A stretch of DNA of 64,000 bases, taken from the NCBI RefSeq assembly GCF_000226115.1, contig NC_016457.1, forward strand, positions 6,200,001 to 6,264,000, written 5' to 3'. Below the pieces are notes generated by a model. That model had not been told where the DNA came from, made no database searches, and worked only from the letters and a program-made list of their open reading frames with translations. Source of the DNA: Thermothielavioides terrestris NRRL 8126. Its lineage: Eukaryota; Ascomycota; Sordariomycetes; Sordariales; Chaetomiaceae. Made by a program: the position numbers and the translations under genes. Shown in pieces: positions 22,242-34,063 of this stretch (position 1 is the first letter of the stretch; each line of letters starts with the position of its first letter).

Positions 22242-23379
22242 CGAGATGGATACATAGCACGCAAATTGGCGGCATCGCGTCCAGGTCCAGGTTGAGCGGG
22301 AGCAAGGGTGTCAGAGAATGGGCGGGTGGCTTAAAGAGAGAAGGTTGGCTTGACTGTCCAGGCTCACAGACGGAAGGACTTGAATAACCTAACTAGTTGA
22401 AAGGTCCGATGCTCAATTCTGGGTTCCTGGCACTGGCGCAGCCACGGGCTCGGAGACACGCCGAGATCCCGATGTGCCGGTGCTTGTTGGGCACAAGCGT
22501 ACATAACTAGCGCACACGCACCTCGACGAAACCAGGTGGGTGGTGCGACGGTTCTGCGACTCCGATTACGAACGCGAAACCCGATGTCACCGCGGTGCAG
22601 CGGGATGCGGGGGAAGAGGCGACTTTTTGTTGCAGCCTCTCAACCAACATCGAATAGGACGGCCATTTGGAGCCTAGCAGAAATGTGCTCAAGATGAAAA
22701 GCTGATCACTTCGCGCCACTTCGGATGGGATCCCGGTGACCTGGGGAGCGACGCGGGCCGGCCCCTGCGCGCCTGGGGAGGTCCGGGGAAGATGAACCAG
22801 TCAAGAAAGGGGTTTGGTTCACCAGAAAACCGAGAGCGAGGGTAACGTTAGGTCACTCTGGTGGCGCTTCGCCCGCTGTCCGTCCGTGCGCAAGCTTGGA
22901 TGGCCGGCAGTCCGCGGCGGATGATCCACCTTGGGATAGCTCGCGGACCTCGCTTAGGAACCGATCGATGGGGACGGTGCGGGCGGGCAAGACGATATGT
23001 AAAAATAAAGCAAGCAAATTCCCGCCAGCGGTGCTGCTCGCTGGCCCGCCGTCCAGCGTTTTGTTGCCAGTCGACTTCCGCCGGTTCCGCTTGTTGAGAA
23101 TCGACGGCGTTCCTGAAGATGACAACAGCTCACCGGAGTTGTTGACCGGCGCGTTTTCCACCCTCCGAAGGACTGCATCTCTGCTAATTTGCGCACCCGG
23201 AATTCGCCGCTGACCTTGTGCGTCCCCGGCCCCCCGGGCCCGGACGGAACGAGCCGCTTGCTCCGTACCGAGCCGCACTTCCTCCCGCGGCTGCATCCTG
23301 CGGGCACGGCAGCGCTGTGCCGGCACAGATCCAGCCGTGCTGGGCTGCCCGGCCGCTGCCGCCTCATGGGTTTCTCGAC
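22239..23379. promoter_or_regulatory. Upstream region of the rhodopsin-like membrane protein gene
   Basis: No supported gene. From about 22850 the sequence is GC-rich and open in several frames, but it lacks a consistent third-position bias. Confidence 0.35.
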
Positions 23380-24655
23380 ATGGGCGCACGCGGGACAAGA
23401 CTGCGGGACATATGGGTATCCACCCGCGCCGCCGATGACGGGCTCCCCCACGTCGACCTCGGTCCGCAGCTCAACCTCGTCTTCTGGCTGCTCACCAGCC
23501 TCGCCTTTGTCTTTCTCGCTCTGAGGATATACTGCAAGTTTCACCGCGGCCGCAAGCTCTGGTGGGACGACTACCTGCTCATTGCAGCATGGGTACGTAC
23601 GGCTACATTGTGCACGAAACTAGGCGTTTCTGTTTCCTCGACCTGGAGACACCGTGCTGATGCTAGGCGGCTGCCCGTGATAGATCTCCCTCGCCGTGTC
23701 GGCCGCCACGACCTCGGTCTGCGTCAGCCTTGACTACGGCAAGAACACTTACGACATGAATCCCGCCAATCTTCCCAAGATGCCCTTCATCGCCGTCTTC
23801 GCCGGCTTCTTTTCCGTCCTTGCCGCTGTCTGGAGCAAGACCTCGTTCGCCGTGACTCTGCTCCGTCTGTTCCAGGGCTGGCTGAGGGCCGTCATCTGGT
23901 TCATCATCATCACCCTCAACCTCATCATGGGCACCGCTATGTTGTTCATGTGGATCAAGTGCCACCCCTTCGCCAAGATCTGGGATAGCACCATAGACGG
24001 CTGGTGCATCGACCCAAACAAAATTGTCGTGCTGTATCAGTGGTCGGCTGGTAAGTGGTTGTTGTCGACGACTGTCATGGTAAAGACGGGTGGCCTGGCT
24101 GACCGAACTGCGCCTCAGGCTGGTCTGGCTCCGCTGATGTGATCCTCGCGCTGCTGCCCTGGACCTTCCTCATCAACATGCGCCAAACACTGAACAGGAG
24201 AGAACGAGTGGGCGTCGCCGCAGCCATGAGCATGGGCGTCGTGTACGGACCCTTTCGGGTCACCCTCGCATCTTGGTTGCAACAACGGCCGGCTAACATG
24301 TTTCACAGCGCTGGTGTTGCCTCTTTCATCAAGATGGCCAAGCTGCCTCAGCTCAACGGACAAGCATGTGCGTTGAACCCGTACATAGAGAGGTGCCACG
24401 GAATCGTATGCTGACGAGAAAACAGCCGACACGGTCGCCGTCACGCTTTGGGGCGGCGCAGAGGGAGCCATCACCATCATGGCCGCCTCTATCCCCGTTC
24501 TCCGGGCCCTCATCCGGGGCGACAAGGACCGTCCTGCCGCCGCCCAGTTCAACACAATCGACGAGCGCCGTCTGGACACGACAAGCCTCGACACCCTTTC
24601 CCCCTCGCGGAAAGCCAACAGGGGTGCGGATGGTTATGTGGTTCACAGCGCCTAG
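23380..24655 (+). CDS. Rhodopsin-like (PTH11-type) seven-transmembrane protein
   Basis: Exons 23380-23592, 23684-24050, 24119-24242, 24309-24367 and 24426-24655 give 330 residues. The frame is continuous across four introns. The protein has about seven hydrophobic helices, beginning LNLVFWLLTSLAFVFLALRI, then KLWWDDYLLIAAW, which is the signature loop of the fungal 'rhodopsin domain' family. The middle shows WCIDPNKIVV and ADVILALLPW, also typical of the family, and the tail is hydrophilic. PTH11-like members are plasma-membrane receptors or sensors in pathogenic fungi. This protein lacks a clear extracellular cysteine-rich CFEM domain, so it belongs to the simpler class of unknown ligand. 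The start is the first ATG in frame; an upstream exon cannot be excluded. Confidence 0.87.
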
Positions 24656-25358
24656 CGACGTGTCACGGCATTCTATTGGCGTTTATAGCTTGCTTTTCGA
24701 GTAAATTTGTTGCATTCGAGTAATTTTTGACCGTGCCATAACATTCAGTGAAACAATGCGCCGTGACGGTTGTAAGTTCGTTCTTGAAAGCGCAATCCAA
24801 CTTCCAGCCTTCAGAGGATCCCCAGCTCCCACCCAACGTCTCCCTCGCAGACTCGACGATTTCACGGGGGAAGAATAAACGGTTCCTCGACCTAAGAATA
24901 CTTGGCCACCCCATACTGGTTGCATTAATGCTGCAGGACGCCGAGTCAACAGACACCTCGCGTCACACTTCATGGACGCAAAAACCTGCTATTGTCACCG
25001 CGGAAGTACCAGTCTTCGAGTCTCGGAGGCTCGGATCCGGATAGTGCCGCATTGTAGGCTAAGCGGGAGTGTGTAGTTATCAAGCAGAGACTGGTCTGCT
25101 CTCATCGATGAATTGCGATATTGCCCCTGAGCGAGGGCCTAAAACATTGTCCGTCGTCCCATCATAGTTAACCTCTAGTACTCCAGAACCTCAGTATTGG
25201 AGCGGTAACCACTCCCCTGCAGTTCATGACTACGATCAGGATTTGTCCCAAACTGACCGAGCTAGCCACAGGACAGCCTTATGTACTAACGGCATCCACA
25301 AAGTGGAACTGGACACACTATCCGAGGGCCACGGCCAAAGCTACAGTCCAGAACACGA
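24656..25358. other. Intergenic region between convergent genes
   Basis: 3' flanks of convergent genes; I see no gene. Confidence 0.4.
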
Positions 25359-26531
25359 CTAAGGTTCTAGAGGGAGCTTGAATAGCCTGATGGCGTTTTC
25401 CCGTCCCACCAGTCGTTTCTGGTCCTCGGGCAGATCGACCGTTTGCCACCAAGCCTGGCCTTCCGCGATGCTGTCGTACGGGTAGTCTGAGGATGGGGTC
25501 AGATCTCGTCAAGCAGCAGAGTTGGAAACCGGGAATCGTGAACATACCAATAGAATACAGGCACCGCTCGACGCCGATCTGATCGATGCAGAACTTCAAG
25601 CCCGCTGTGTTGAAGTTGCCCGACGTGGTGATGGAGATGTTATGCTTGAAGTAGTAGCTGTAGTCTTCCTTTGACGGCCTTGTGGCCTTCTTGACCGGCT
25701 TGTTGTACCAGTGGTCTGCCCGCCACAGGTTGAACGGGATCCTGCACATGCTAGCGTTAGCCACGGAGCGTATGTCTGGCCGCTGAGCATCCCAACGCAC
25801 CCTTCGCCCAGATGGCCCGCCACCACCTGCAACTTGGGAAACTCGTCAAACACGCCGCTCGAGCAGAGCGCGTACAGATGCATGCTTAGATCGAGGTGGA
25901 ACTGCACGGCCGCGCCCAGGATGTGCTTCCTGTCGCCGTACTTGGTTCCCGGCTGCAGATCCTTGGTCGGCGGATACCGTGGGTGCATGTAGACGGGAAC
26001 GCCCAGCTCCTCAATGGCCTTCCAAAACGGCCTGAACTCGGGCTCGTCGTAGTATTTCTTGCCCTCGGCGTTTCCTCCGGTGGCCACGATTTGGTAGTCG
26101 TTCAGCATGACGCCAAACATGCCCAGCTGCCGGACGGCCCGCGTCGCCTCGGCCACGGCGTCTTCGGCGTTGTGCATGGACACCGCCGCGAAGGCGCCGA
26201 ACCGCGAGGGGTTTTGCGCCACCTGCGCGGCGAGCCAGTCGTTGGCCTCGGCGGCAAGGGCACGCGCCTTCGCCGGGTCGGGCTCGCCCTGGGCGCCGGG
26301 CGAGGTCAGCGACAGGAGCATGTACTCGACGCCGTGGGCGTCCATCTGGGCCAGGCGCTCATTGTGGATGTCGAGCAGCTGCTGGTTTAGGCCGTGCTTC
26401 GGCGCATCCTGGGAGGAGGAGGCCTGGCCGGGGTTGAACAGCGGCGCCGACTCGCCGATCCACGAGAGGCCGGCCGGGTTGAGCACGGCCTCTTCGATGG
26501 CGATGGTGCCTTTGGGGGGTTTCGAGGCCAT
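25359..26531 (-). CDS. Amidohydrolase-family aromatic acid decarboxylase (2,3-dihydroxybenzoate / salicylate decarboxylase type)
   Basis: Minus-strand exons 26531-25801, 25741-25548 and 25486-25359 give 350 residues. The N-terminus reads TIAIEEAV, like the IALEEAF start of fungal 2,3-dihydroxybenzoate decarboxylases. Metal and active-site residues can be placed in YMHPRYP (His), VAGHLGEGIPFNLWR (His-Glu) and LYSIDYPYDS (Asp). ITTSGNFNTAGLKFCIDQIG is a family hallmark. The enzymes are cytosolic, metal-dependent and non-oxidative; they turn hydroxybenzoates into phenols or catechols (or the reverse). Its divergent neighbour is an aldehyde dehydrogenase, and a salicylate-hydroxylase-like flavoprotein follows, which supports a role in aromatic acid breakdown. 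The exact substrate (2,3-dihydroxybenzoate, salicylate, gamma-resorcylate, orsellinate) is not decided. A longer ORF starting at 26639 exists, but MASKPPKG fits the family. Confidence 0.92.
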
Positions 26532-27409
26532 GACTAATGGGATCGGTGAGGGGAACTTCAACTGCACTGCAATGTTCAGGTCAAGCTGTCTTCGAGTGCT
26601 CCGCCTGGCTGGTCGGGGAAATGCTCTGGATGACGCCACATAGGTCGTTCATCATCGGGAGAGGAATAACCCAGAGCATGGCAGAATAACAGGGGCAGGA
26701 CTCCGAATTCCGAAGGGGGGTGGGATGTGAACCGTCGACCCCAGAAGCTCCAACTCCGGCAAAACGCCACTTGCAAGGGTGAGCCTCATCCGTTCATGGA
26801 GTGTAAGCCAGGCTTGGCAACGCCTCCATGACGGCACCCACTTGAATCCGGGGAAGCCAACTCGCGGATGCACTCGCCCACGTGGAGGAGGTGTAGCCTT
26901 CCGGCTTCAGCTCCAGATGTTGCCGCGTCGGCGGGGAATGCGAACAGTCCTCAGCCCCTGAACCCTGACTCTCTCGTGGACATAGACTTTGGCGTCTCCA
27001 CCTCCGGAAGACGGCTGCTCCACGGGTAAAGCTTTCCGCCAAATTATGTTCTGGCCCCGGCCCGCCCTGCTCTTCCGGATCAACATCGCAGGGTGGGTTG
27101 CAACGACGTAGCTGCGGGGTTCGAGAGCTCCAACTGCCGCCCCAGGAAACGGAGGACCGTCATGTCGCCCGGGAGACTGCCTCGTTTCTGGCAGAAGTAC
27201 CTACCTAGACTTGATGCCGAGCGGGGTCCGCGCCGTGAATCGTGATGCGGTCTGCAACAGCGCCCGCCGTCCATGGGGAAACACCCAAGGTGATACTAAT
27301 TGTTGATTAAGTGTACCGCAGTCGGTGGACGCCATTGACTTGAGGCCTGTTGCCAGCCGGTATTGAGTGAAGTCCTTTTTGTTGTACACTTAGATATCCA
27401 CCCGAAACG
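26532..27409. promoter_or_regulatory. Divergent promoter region of decarboxylase and aldehyde dehydrogenase genes
   Basis: 878 bp between the start codons of two divergently transcribed, functionally linked genes. No coding sequence is seen. A shared control region is inferred from the arrangement; I could not identify a specific activator site. Confidence 0.5.
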
Positions 27410-28981
27410 ATGGCCAACGGAACCCCTATCCGGCCGCGCATGCTCATCAATGGAGAGGTAAATGACAGACGCCGTCATGCAATTTACGGCCCTACAGGCG
27501 ATGCTGACAGCGACCAGCTTGTCGAGGCTTCAGACGGCAAGACTTTCCCCGTCTACAACCCGGCGACTCAGGAGCTATCCGCCGAAGGCGAGTTCCTTTT
27601 TCCTTCCATGAGCCTTACGTGGCCAGTATTCTGACTCGTCCCAGTTCCCGAGGCCAGCGCAGATGACACCAATGCCGCCGTAGCCGCAGCGAAAGCCGCA
27701 TTCCCGGCGTGGTCGGCCATGGGGGGTGCCAAGCGGGCTGTCTACATGAAGAAGCTCGCCGCGCTGCTCAGAGAGAACAAGGACGAGCTGGCGCGCCTCG
27801 ACGCCATCGCTATGGGCATGCCCGTGTCGACCCATCACTATGCCATGACGGCCGCAACCCACTTTGACCACTACTCGGAGGCCTGGGGCACCATCCAGGG
27901 GCAGGCGAGCGTCAACACGCCTGGGTTCGTGACCATGACGCTCCGGCAGCCCTACAGCGTGGTGGCCGTGATCATCCCGTGGAACGTGCCGTGCCACTTC
28001 TTGGCCACCAAGTCAGCGCCAGCCCTAATTGCGGGCAACACGGTGGTGCTGAAGTCGAGCGAGAAGGCGCCGCTCGCTGTGGCGCGCATTGCAGAGCTCG
28101 TCAAGGAGGCCGGCTTCCCGCCGGGCGTATTCAACATCATCTCGGGACACGGCATCCCGTCGGGCCAGATCCTGTCCCGGCACATGGACGTGCGCGCGCT
28201 GAGCTTCACCGGTTCGTGCCGCACCGGCAAGCTGATCCAGGAGGAGGCAGCCCGCACCAATCTGAAGAAGGTCATCCTCGAGCTGGGCGGCAAGTCGCCC
28301 GCCATCGTGTTCGAGGATGCCGACCTCGACAAGGCGGCCGCCCAGACGCAGTTCAGCATCCAGAGCAACAGCGGGCAGGTGTGCATGGCCAACTCGCGCG
28401 TCTACGTGCAGAAGAGCATCGCGCCCCAGTTCATCGAAGCCTTCAAGACCAAGTTCGCTGCGGCCCGCGCCGGCGACCCGCTGGACAGAAACACCAACCA
28501 CGGCCCGCAGGCCGACGCGGTGCAGTACCGCAACGTGCTGAGCTACATCGAGGACGGCAAGAAGCATGGCACCCTGGCCCTGGGCGGCCACGGCAAGCTC
28601 GAGAGCACCAACGGCTTCTTCATCGAGCCGACCGTGTTCCTCAACACGCCCGAGACGGCGCGCATCACCAAGGAGGAGGTGTTCGGCCCGGTCGTCGTCA
28701 TCAACACGTTCGAGACGGAGGCCGAGGCCATCGCCAAGGCCAACGACACCGAGTTTGGCCTCTACGCCGCCGTTTTCACCCGCGACGTCAGCCGGGCGAT
28801 GCGGGTCGCCAAGGCGTTGGAGAGCGGCTATGTCGCCATCAACTGCACCAGCCCCCAGACGGCGCACGACCTGCCGTTTGGAGGATACAAGAGCAGCGGG
28901 CAGGGCCGGGAGGGCATCCTGTACAGCATGAGCAATTTCCTGGAGACGAAGAGCATTATTATCAAGGTGGAGGAGGAGTGA
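27410..28981 (+). CDS. NAD(P)+-dependent aldehyde dehydrogenase (aryl-aldehyde type)
   Basis: Exons 27410-27457, 27518-27587 and 27645-28981 give 484 residues. Intron 2 (27588-27644) begins GCGAGT and ends CCCAG, a GC-AG intron. Reading it this way joins PATQELSAE to VPEASADDTNAAV in the ALDH frame; no GT donor does. Conserved sites: the PWN box in VVAVIIPWNVP, the cofactor turn FTGSCRTGK, the general-base Glu in LELGGKSP, the catalytic Cys in SGQVCMANSR and EEVFGPVVVINTF. The family oxidises aldehydes to acids. Relatives in fungal aromatic clusters act on salicylaldehyde, vanillin or benzaldehyde. The gene is cytosolic by prediction. Confidence 0.94.
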
Positions 28982-29470
28982 TTAGTTAGCCCCTGAATCA
29001 GCAGGCAGTTCCCACTTCAGTTTCGCCGCCCCGATCTGTACTTTGACTTACCGCTGGAGACGGTTGCCAGTGGCGGTTGTTGAATGTTCATCACCGTGGC
29101 CATCTCACTGAGGATGAAGGCCAACATGGAACTGAACGCTGGTGGCTTAACGAGCAAGCTGGCGGTAATCCCACTTGACATTGACTGCTTGTTGGGAAGC
29201 AGGGACGCTGAAAAAGATTTGAAGGCTAGAATGATCATGCCGCTAGCTAGTAGTAATGCCAAGTAATGCTCTATGGCCAGCTATGTAAACTCTCTTGATC
29301 TGAATTCTCTCGTCACTCCGTCGCCTCTGAATTCTGCCCTCTCTGCTGTGGATGGCATATCTAGACCACTCGGCTGTTGAACAACACCCCGTCCATCCTC
29401 AAAGCATGCAGCAACACTACCAAAAACTTCACCCAAGCACTCTCCACGCAAAACCTCCTCACACCAGCTC
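28982..29470. other. Intergenic region between convergent genes
   Basis: 3' flanks of the aldehyde dehydrogenase and monooxygenase genes. No gene. Confidence 0.4.
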
Positions 29471-30911
29471 TCATGCCGCCACAGAGATGGGTCCCACGGG
29501 GAGCAGCTTAACATCCTTGAACAGCTCCGGCTGGGTCACCTTTTTGAAGACCTCGTCGAACACCTCCTCGGCGTGCTTCTCAGCGTCGTGGAAGTGGATC
29601 CAGTCCTCGCGAGGGAAGGCGATGCTCTTGGGGTCCTTGGCCACCTGCTCCCAGTCGGTCTTGTGCCACCGGTCGCGCGTCGTCTCGCCCGTCTTCTGCA
29701 CCGCCTTGACACGCTCGTAGCTAGAGAGGGAGACGGTCAGCGCTGGCTGGTCTTTGAAGATATGTCCGGAGTTCGGAGCTTACCGGATCTCCTGGTGCAC
29801 CCGCACGGCGGCCTGCACGTTGGCCTTGCCGGCCCTCCTCAGGCACACGGCGATGGTCACGCCGTCCTCCATGGCCTGGGTGGCGCCCTGCGCGCTGGTG
29901 GGCAGGAACGGGTGGGCCGAGTCGCCGAGCAGCAGGATGCGGGCGTGCTTGCTCACCCAGGTCGGCAGCGGGTCGCGGTACACGAGCTTCCAGTCGACCA
30001 GGCTGGGCGTCTTCTCGACGATGGCGCGGCACGTGGGGTCCCAGCCCTCGAGCACCTTGTAGACGTCCTCGAGCTTGCCCGGGAACGACCACGACTCGTC
30101 GATGTCGTGCTCGTCGCGGTGCGTCAGCACCCAGCAGCAGTCCTTGCCGCCCTTGATGGTGCTGAACAGGAAGTGCACGTCCGGCCCGATCCAGCCGTTG
30201 AACGTGTCGCCGTTCTCGCAGAACTCGCGCGTGCGCGGGTCCTTGATCATGTCGGTGTTGGGGAACCTGAGCGCACATGTTAGTCCTGCTATTTTGGAAA
30301 TGATAGAGGGAAAAAAAGGAACTTTACCACGCCCGCCACACGGCGTACCCGCTGCTCTTGGGCTTGTCCACGTAGCCAAGCACCAGCTCCCTCGCCTTGG
30401 ACCTGACGCCATCGGCGCCGATAACCAAGTCCGCCACGACCCGCTCGCCGCTCTTCAGCACGATGCCGGCCTTGTCGTCGTCCTCAAAGTACTGGTCGAC
30501 GTGCTGGCCCAGGTGGATCGGGATGCCGAGCTCGTCGCGGGCGTAGTTGAAGACGACCTCATGCAGCTCGCCCCGGTGGCCGTTGAACACGGGCGCATCC
30601 GGGATCGGGTCGGGCGTCTTCTGGTGGTAGACCACCTCGCCCGTGTCGTACTTGTGGATGCGGAAGCCGTACGTGGTCAGGTCGATCGACAGCTCGCGCA
30701 GCCGCTGCGCGACCTTGCCGTTTGACCAGCGGTAGAAGATACGCCCGGCGTTGGAGCCGAATGAGATGATGTCGCCGAGCGTCTTGAGCTCGGGGAAGTT
30801 TTCGTAGATTTCCACGTCGTGGCCCTGCCGGTGGCACTCGATGGCCGCCGTCAGGCCGCCGAAGCCGGCGCCTACGATGACGACCTTGATGCCGGTTTTG
30901 GGGGCTGACAT
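29471..30911 (-). CDS. FAD-dependent monooxygenase, salicylate hydroxylase type
   Basis: Minus-strand exons 30911-30328, 30266-29784 and 29720-29471 give 438 residues. Three class A flavoprotein hydroxylase motifs are present in order: the dinucleotide-binding VVIVGAGFGGLTAA at the N-terminus, the DG motif DLVIGADGVRSKARE, and the GD motif ILLLGDSAHPFLP followed by QGATQAMEDG. Introns of 61 and 63 nt interrupt it. Such enzymes use NAD(P)H and O2 to hydroxylate an aromatic ring. Salicylate 1-hydroxylase couples this to decarboxylation and gives catechol, and related fungal enzymes act on 3- or 6-hydroxybenzoates. The cluster context favours a benzoate-like substrate over a secondary-metabolite one. 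Confidence 0.93.
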
Positions 30912-32146
30912 GGTGATGAATGTGATATTGTTGTTTGTGTTACTGTGATGGATGCTGAGGTCGGGAGTGTGTGCGGGGAGTGAGTCGCGTTATTGTTGTT
31001 GCTATTGTTGTTGTTCAAGCCACCAATGTGGTTGGGATGCAGCGGCAACCCTTCGCTTCTGTCCTTGACTCAAGTCCTGATGCTTGTCTGAAACTGTCAC
31101 TACCCGAGGATCATGCAGCTACTTATTAAGTGAGCTCTCTGAGTGAGGCTTCGGCGATGCATCTTCCTCCCACGCTCTCATCCATATCCGGAAACTCGAC
31201 TGTTGGCCAACCATGCTTGTCAGTTCCGGATGTTGCATGGTGGCTGCAAAACTTCAGCCTATTCCGGACCGCCGTCACCTCGCGGCCCCGTCTTTTCTCC
31301 TCATCTGCCGAGTGGCCCTTCACTTTTGCGGGCGACATGGTGCGGGGAGTGGGTAATCCCCCGCACCCAGAATCCCAGCATCCAGCGCAGCTTGTGCTTA
31401 CGACGATGGTCACGGGTCCCATGTGATGGGAGCAATTCCGCTCGGAGCTGGAGTCCTGGATCCCGTTTTCCGTCAGGGGTAAGGAATGGCCTCCGAACTA
31501 CGACGTGGGTTAGGGTTACACGCCGTAGAGGACACCGCCCTTCCACGTCGACTCAGTGCTCAGGAGAAACAGACGGGAATGCATCGTACGGGACCTGAAG
31601 GATCTTACCCCGTGTTTGCTATTGTTCTTCTTCTTACTCATTGGTTTCGCTTCTGTGTGTCCGTCTGTGTCCAAGACTCCCATATCGAGACTCACTCATC
31701 CCCTCTTGTGTGTTCACTTATGATATCTATCATCTACGCCACAATTCACATCCACTATCCTCAATAGGACTAAACGCTTGGCCGATGCCTTTTGCCTTCT
31801 TAGGCTCACCAGACTTCCCGGACTTATGCCATAGAAGTGGTGCTGACCGTCACAGTATTCACTCTGTCCAGGGTCCAGACCAATGCATCCGTTGCGTCTC
31901 ACGATAATGTCATCTGACATGCAGGCTACCAGTATTCCGTCTTGTGGATTCTACACGGGGGGCAACAGATATGCCAGGGCTCATGTCTTGTCTCGGTAAC
32001 AACTATGCTTCATGTCATTCAAGTCATATCCACGCCTATCTACATGTTCGCCGAGATCACACTCTACTACGTAGCACAATCACTGCGACTGCGGCAAAAT
32101 ACTCTCCGAGTACCGCACGAGTCTCAGTCTTTCCCCAACTCCTTCA
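30912..32146. other. Intergenic region between monooxygenase and P450 genes
   Basis: 1.2 kb with no coding signature that I can support; it should contain the promoter of the monooxygenase gene. GGGTTAGGGTTA-like bases at 31508 are too short to be telomeric. Confidence 0.4.
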
Positions 32147-34063
32147 TCAGCCCGCCTTGACCTTGACAAACTTGATGTTCCCGTGCTCGTCGAGGACGGG
32201 CTCCTCCTTGATCTTGCGCTTCTGCTGCTGGTAGAAGGTGCTCATGCGGTACTTGCTCTCGCCGTCGTGCACGCGGAGGTCGGCCAGGGCCTGCTCGCCC
32301 TCGCGCACGATGGCGTCGCGGATGGCCTCGGAGCGCGGCACGATCTCGCACGGGAAGGGCTGCGGCCGCATGTTGAGCCCGTTGGTGAAGGCGAAGATGT
32401 CGACGTCGATCTCGCGGCCCGTCCGCGGGTCGCGCGCCTTGCGGATGTCGAACGCCCACAGCAGCCGCGCGACCGTGATCCAGGTGCCCTGCTCGGCCAG
32501 CGCCTGGCCGCTGCACACGCGCCGGCCCCAGCCGAAGGTCATGTAGCCGCGCTCGCCGGGGAAGGGCCGGTGGTGGTCGTTGTCCGGGAAGTAGCGGTCC
32601 GGGTAGAAGCGGTCCGGGTCCGGGAACTCGCGCTCGTGGTGGTGGATGGCCCACACGTTGCCCTGCACCCACGCGCCGGCGGGGATCAGCCAGCCGTTGT
32701 ACGTGTCGTCCTGCGTCGGCGAGTGCGGCTGGCCGCCGATGATGGCCACGCTGCGCCACCGCAGCACCTCCTTGACGAACGCGTTGATGTAGGGCAGGTT
32801 GGGCGAGTCGTCCCAGTGCGGCGACCGGTTGGGCCCGATGACGCGGTCGATCTCGGCCTGCGCCTTCTTCATGGCGTCCGGGAACGCGCAGCAGGCGAGC
32901 ACGAAGGTGATGAGCGTGCTGGAGGACGTGTCCGACCCGGCGCCGAAGAGGTTGCCCGTCAGGCCCGAGAGCTCCGCCGTCGACAGGTTGTACTTCGGGG
33001 CCTCCTCGAAGAGCGTCTTGACGTAAGGGGTCGGCATCGACGCCTGCTCCGACGGCGACTTCTGCGCGTACTGCTCGACGGCCTCCTGCGCGAGCGTGTG
33101 GAAGAAGTAGTGGCCGCCCTTCTGGCCGCGGCTGCCGAGGCCTTTGAACCAGGGCATGAACCGGGGGAACTTGGCAAGGACTGGGTAGAGAGGTAGGTTA
33201 GCAAACATCCCATGCAGTCTTACGCAGTAACAGAGTGGGACACTTACATGGGAACGTCTCCAGCAGCATCGGGAACGACTTGCCCGGCACGTTCAGGTCG
33301 GCGGCGAGCTGCATGAGCGCGATGACCTCGGTGATGATGGGGTCGTTGTAGCTCGCCACGCGGCGGCCGAACGCGATGATGGACACGACGCTGGTGGCGT
33401 AGCGCTCCAGGTGTTTGACGTACTCTTTGGGCTCGCGCAGGAAGTCATAGGCCACGAGCTTGCTCTCGTTGTTCTGGATCTCGCGGTACCCGCGCACCGA
33501 CTGCACGCCGACGCCGAGGTGCATCAGCTTGCGATGGACGCGCCAGTGGTCGCGCTCCTGCTGGTTGCGGATGCGCATGGTCACCAGGTTGTCCTGCCCA
33601 GTGCCGAGCTCGCCAAAGACCACCATGCGCGGGCGCGACGTGTAGATCTGCGCCTTCTTCTCGAAGAGCTCGTGGGCGCACCACGCATCGTTGATCCAGA
33701 CGGTGGGGTTGCTGGAGGAGTCTCAGTTTCGGTTCTTCTTGGTGTAAGTTAGGATGAAGCTGTGAGGTGTACTCACCGGCCGATCCAAAAGGTGATTAGC
33801 GGCGTGTTGTATTTCTTGGACAGCTGCTCAAAGTAGATCCAAGGTTTGTTGTCGGGCAACGAGAAGGTGTTGCCAATGATGGGTAGCGGGAAGGGCCCTG
33901 GCGGCATCCTTGACCGCAGATAGAGCATGCGGCCGTAGTCGACCGCAAGGGCGGTGACCGCGACGGCCAGCAGCCCAAGAACGACATTGAGGAGCCCTGC
34001 ATCGGTGATGGCTGACTGCAGCTTCACCAATGCCAGGGTCTGGAGCAATCTTTCAGAGAGCAT
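32147..34063 (-). CDS. Cytochrome P450 monooxygenase (OrdA/phenylacetate-hydroxylase-like)
   Basis: Minus-strand exons 34063-33777, 33711-33248 and 33180-32147 give 594 residues, long for a P450. The protein starts with an ER-anchor helix (LLNVVLGLLAVAVTALAV) and the proline hinge MPPGPFPLPIIGN. It then has the I-helix AGSDTSSST, the K-helix ExxR in VKEVLRWR, and the haem loop FGWGRRVCSGQALAE with the axial Cys. The N-terminal PPGP..LPIIGN pattern and WGxGRRxCxG loop match fungal P450s such as the sterigmatocystin oxidoreductase OrdA and phenylacetate 2-hydroxylases. A C-terminal extension of about 60 residues (Lys/Glu-rich) follows the haem domain. It is placed in the ER membrane and needs a P450 reductase. 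Ring hydroxylation of the cluster substrate is inferred. Confidence 0.92.

Noticed and set aside
22037..22387. Open frames across the GA run
   Set aside because: Simple-sequence translation (Glu-Arg, Ser-Leu) without a start context or conserved parts.
22853..23544. Minus-strand frames upstream of the rhodopsin-like gene
   Set aside because: Arg/Ala/Gly-rich translations in GC-rich promoter DNA, frames inconsistent, no homology recognised.
27979..28989. Long open frames overlapping the aldehyde dehydrogenase gene on both strands
   Set aside because: Shadow frames of a GC-rich gene: Arg/Ala/Gly/His-rich translation, no motifs, and the true frame is complete.
31500..31520. Telomere-like GGGTTAGGGTTA
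   Set aside because: Less than two repeat units and flanked by ordinary sequence.
32183..33196. 337-codon plus-strand open frame
   Set aside because: Antisense shadow of the first cluster P450.
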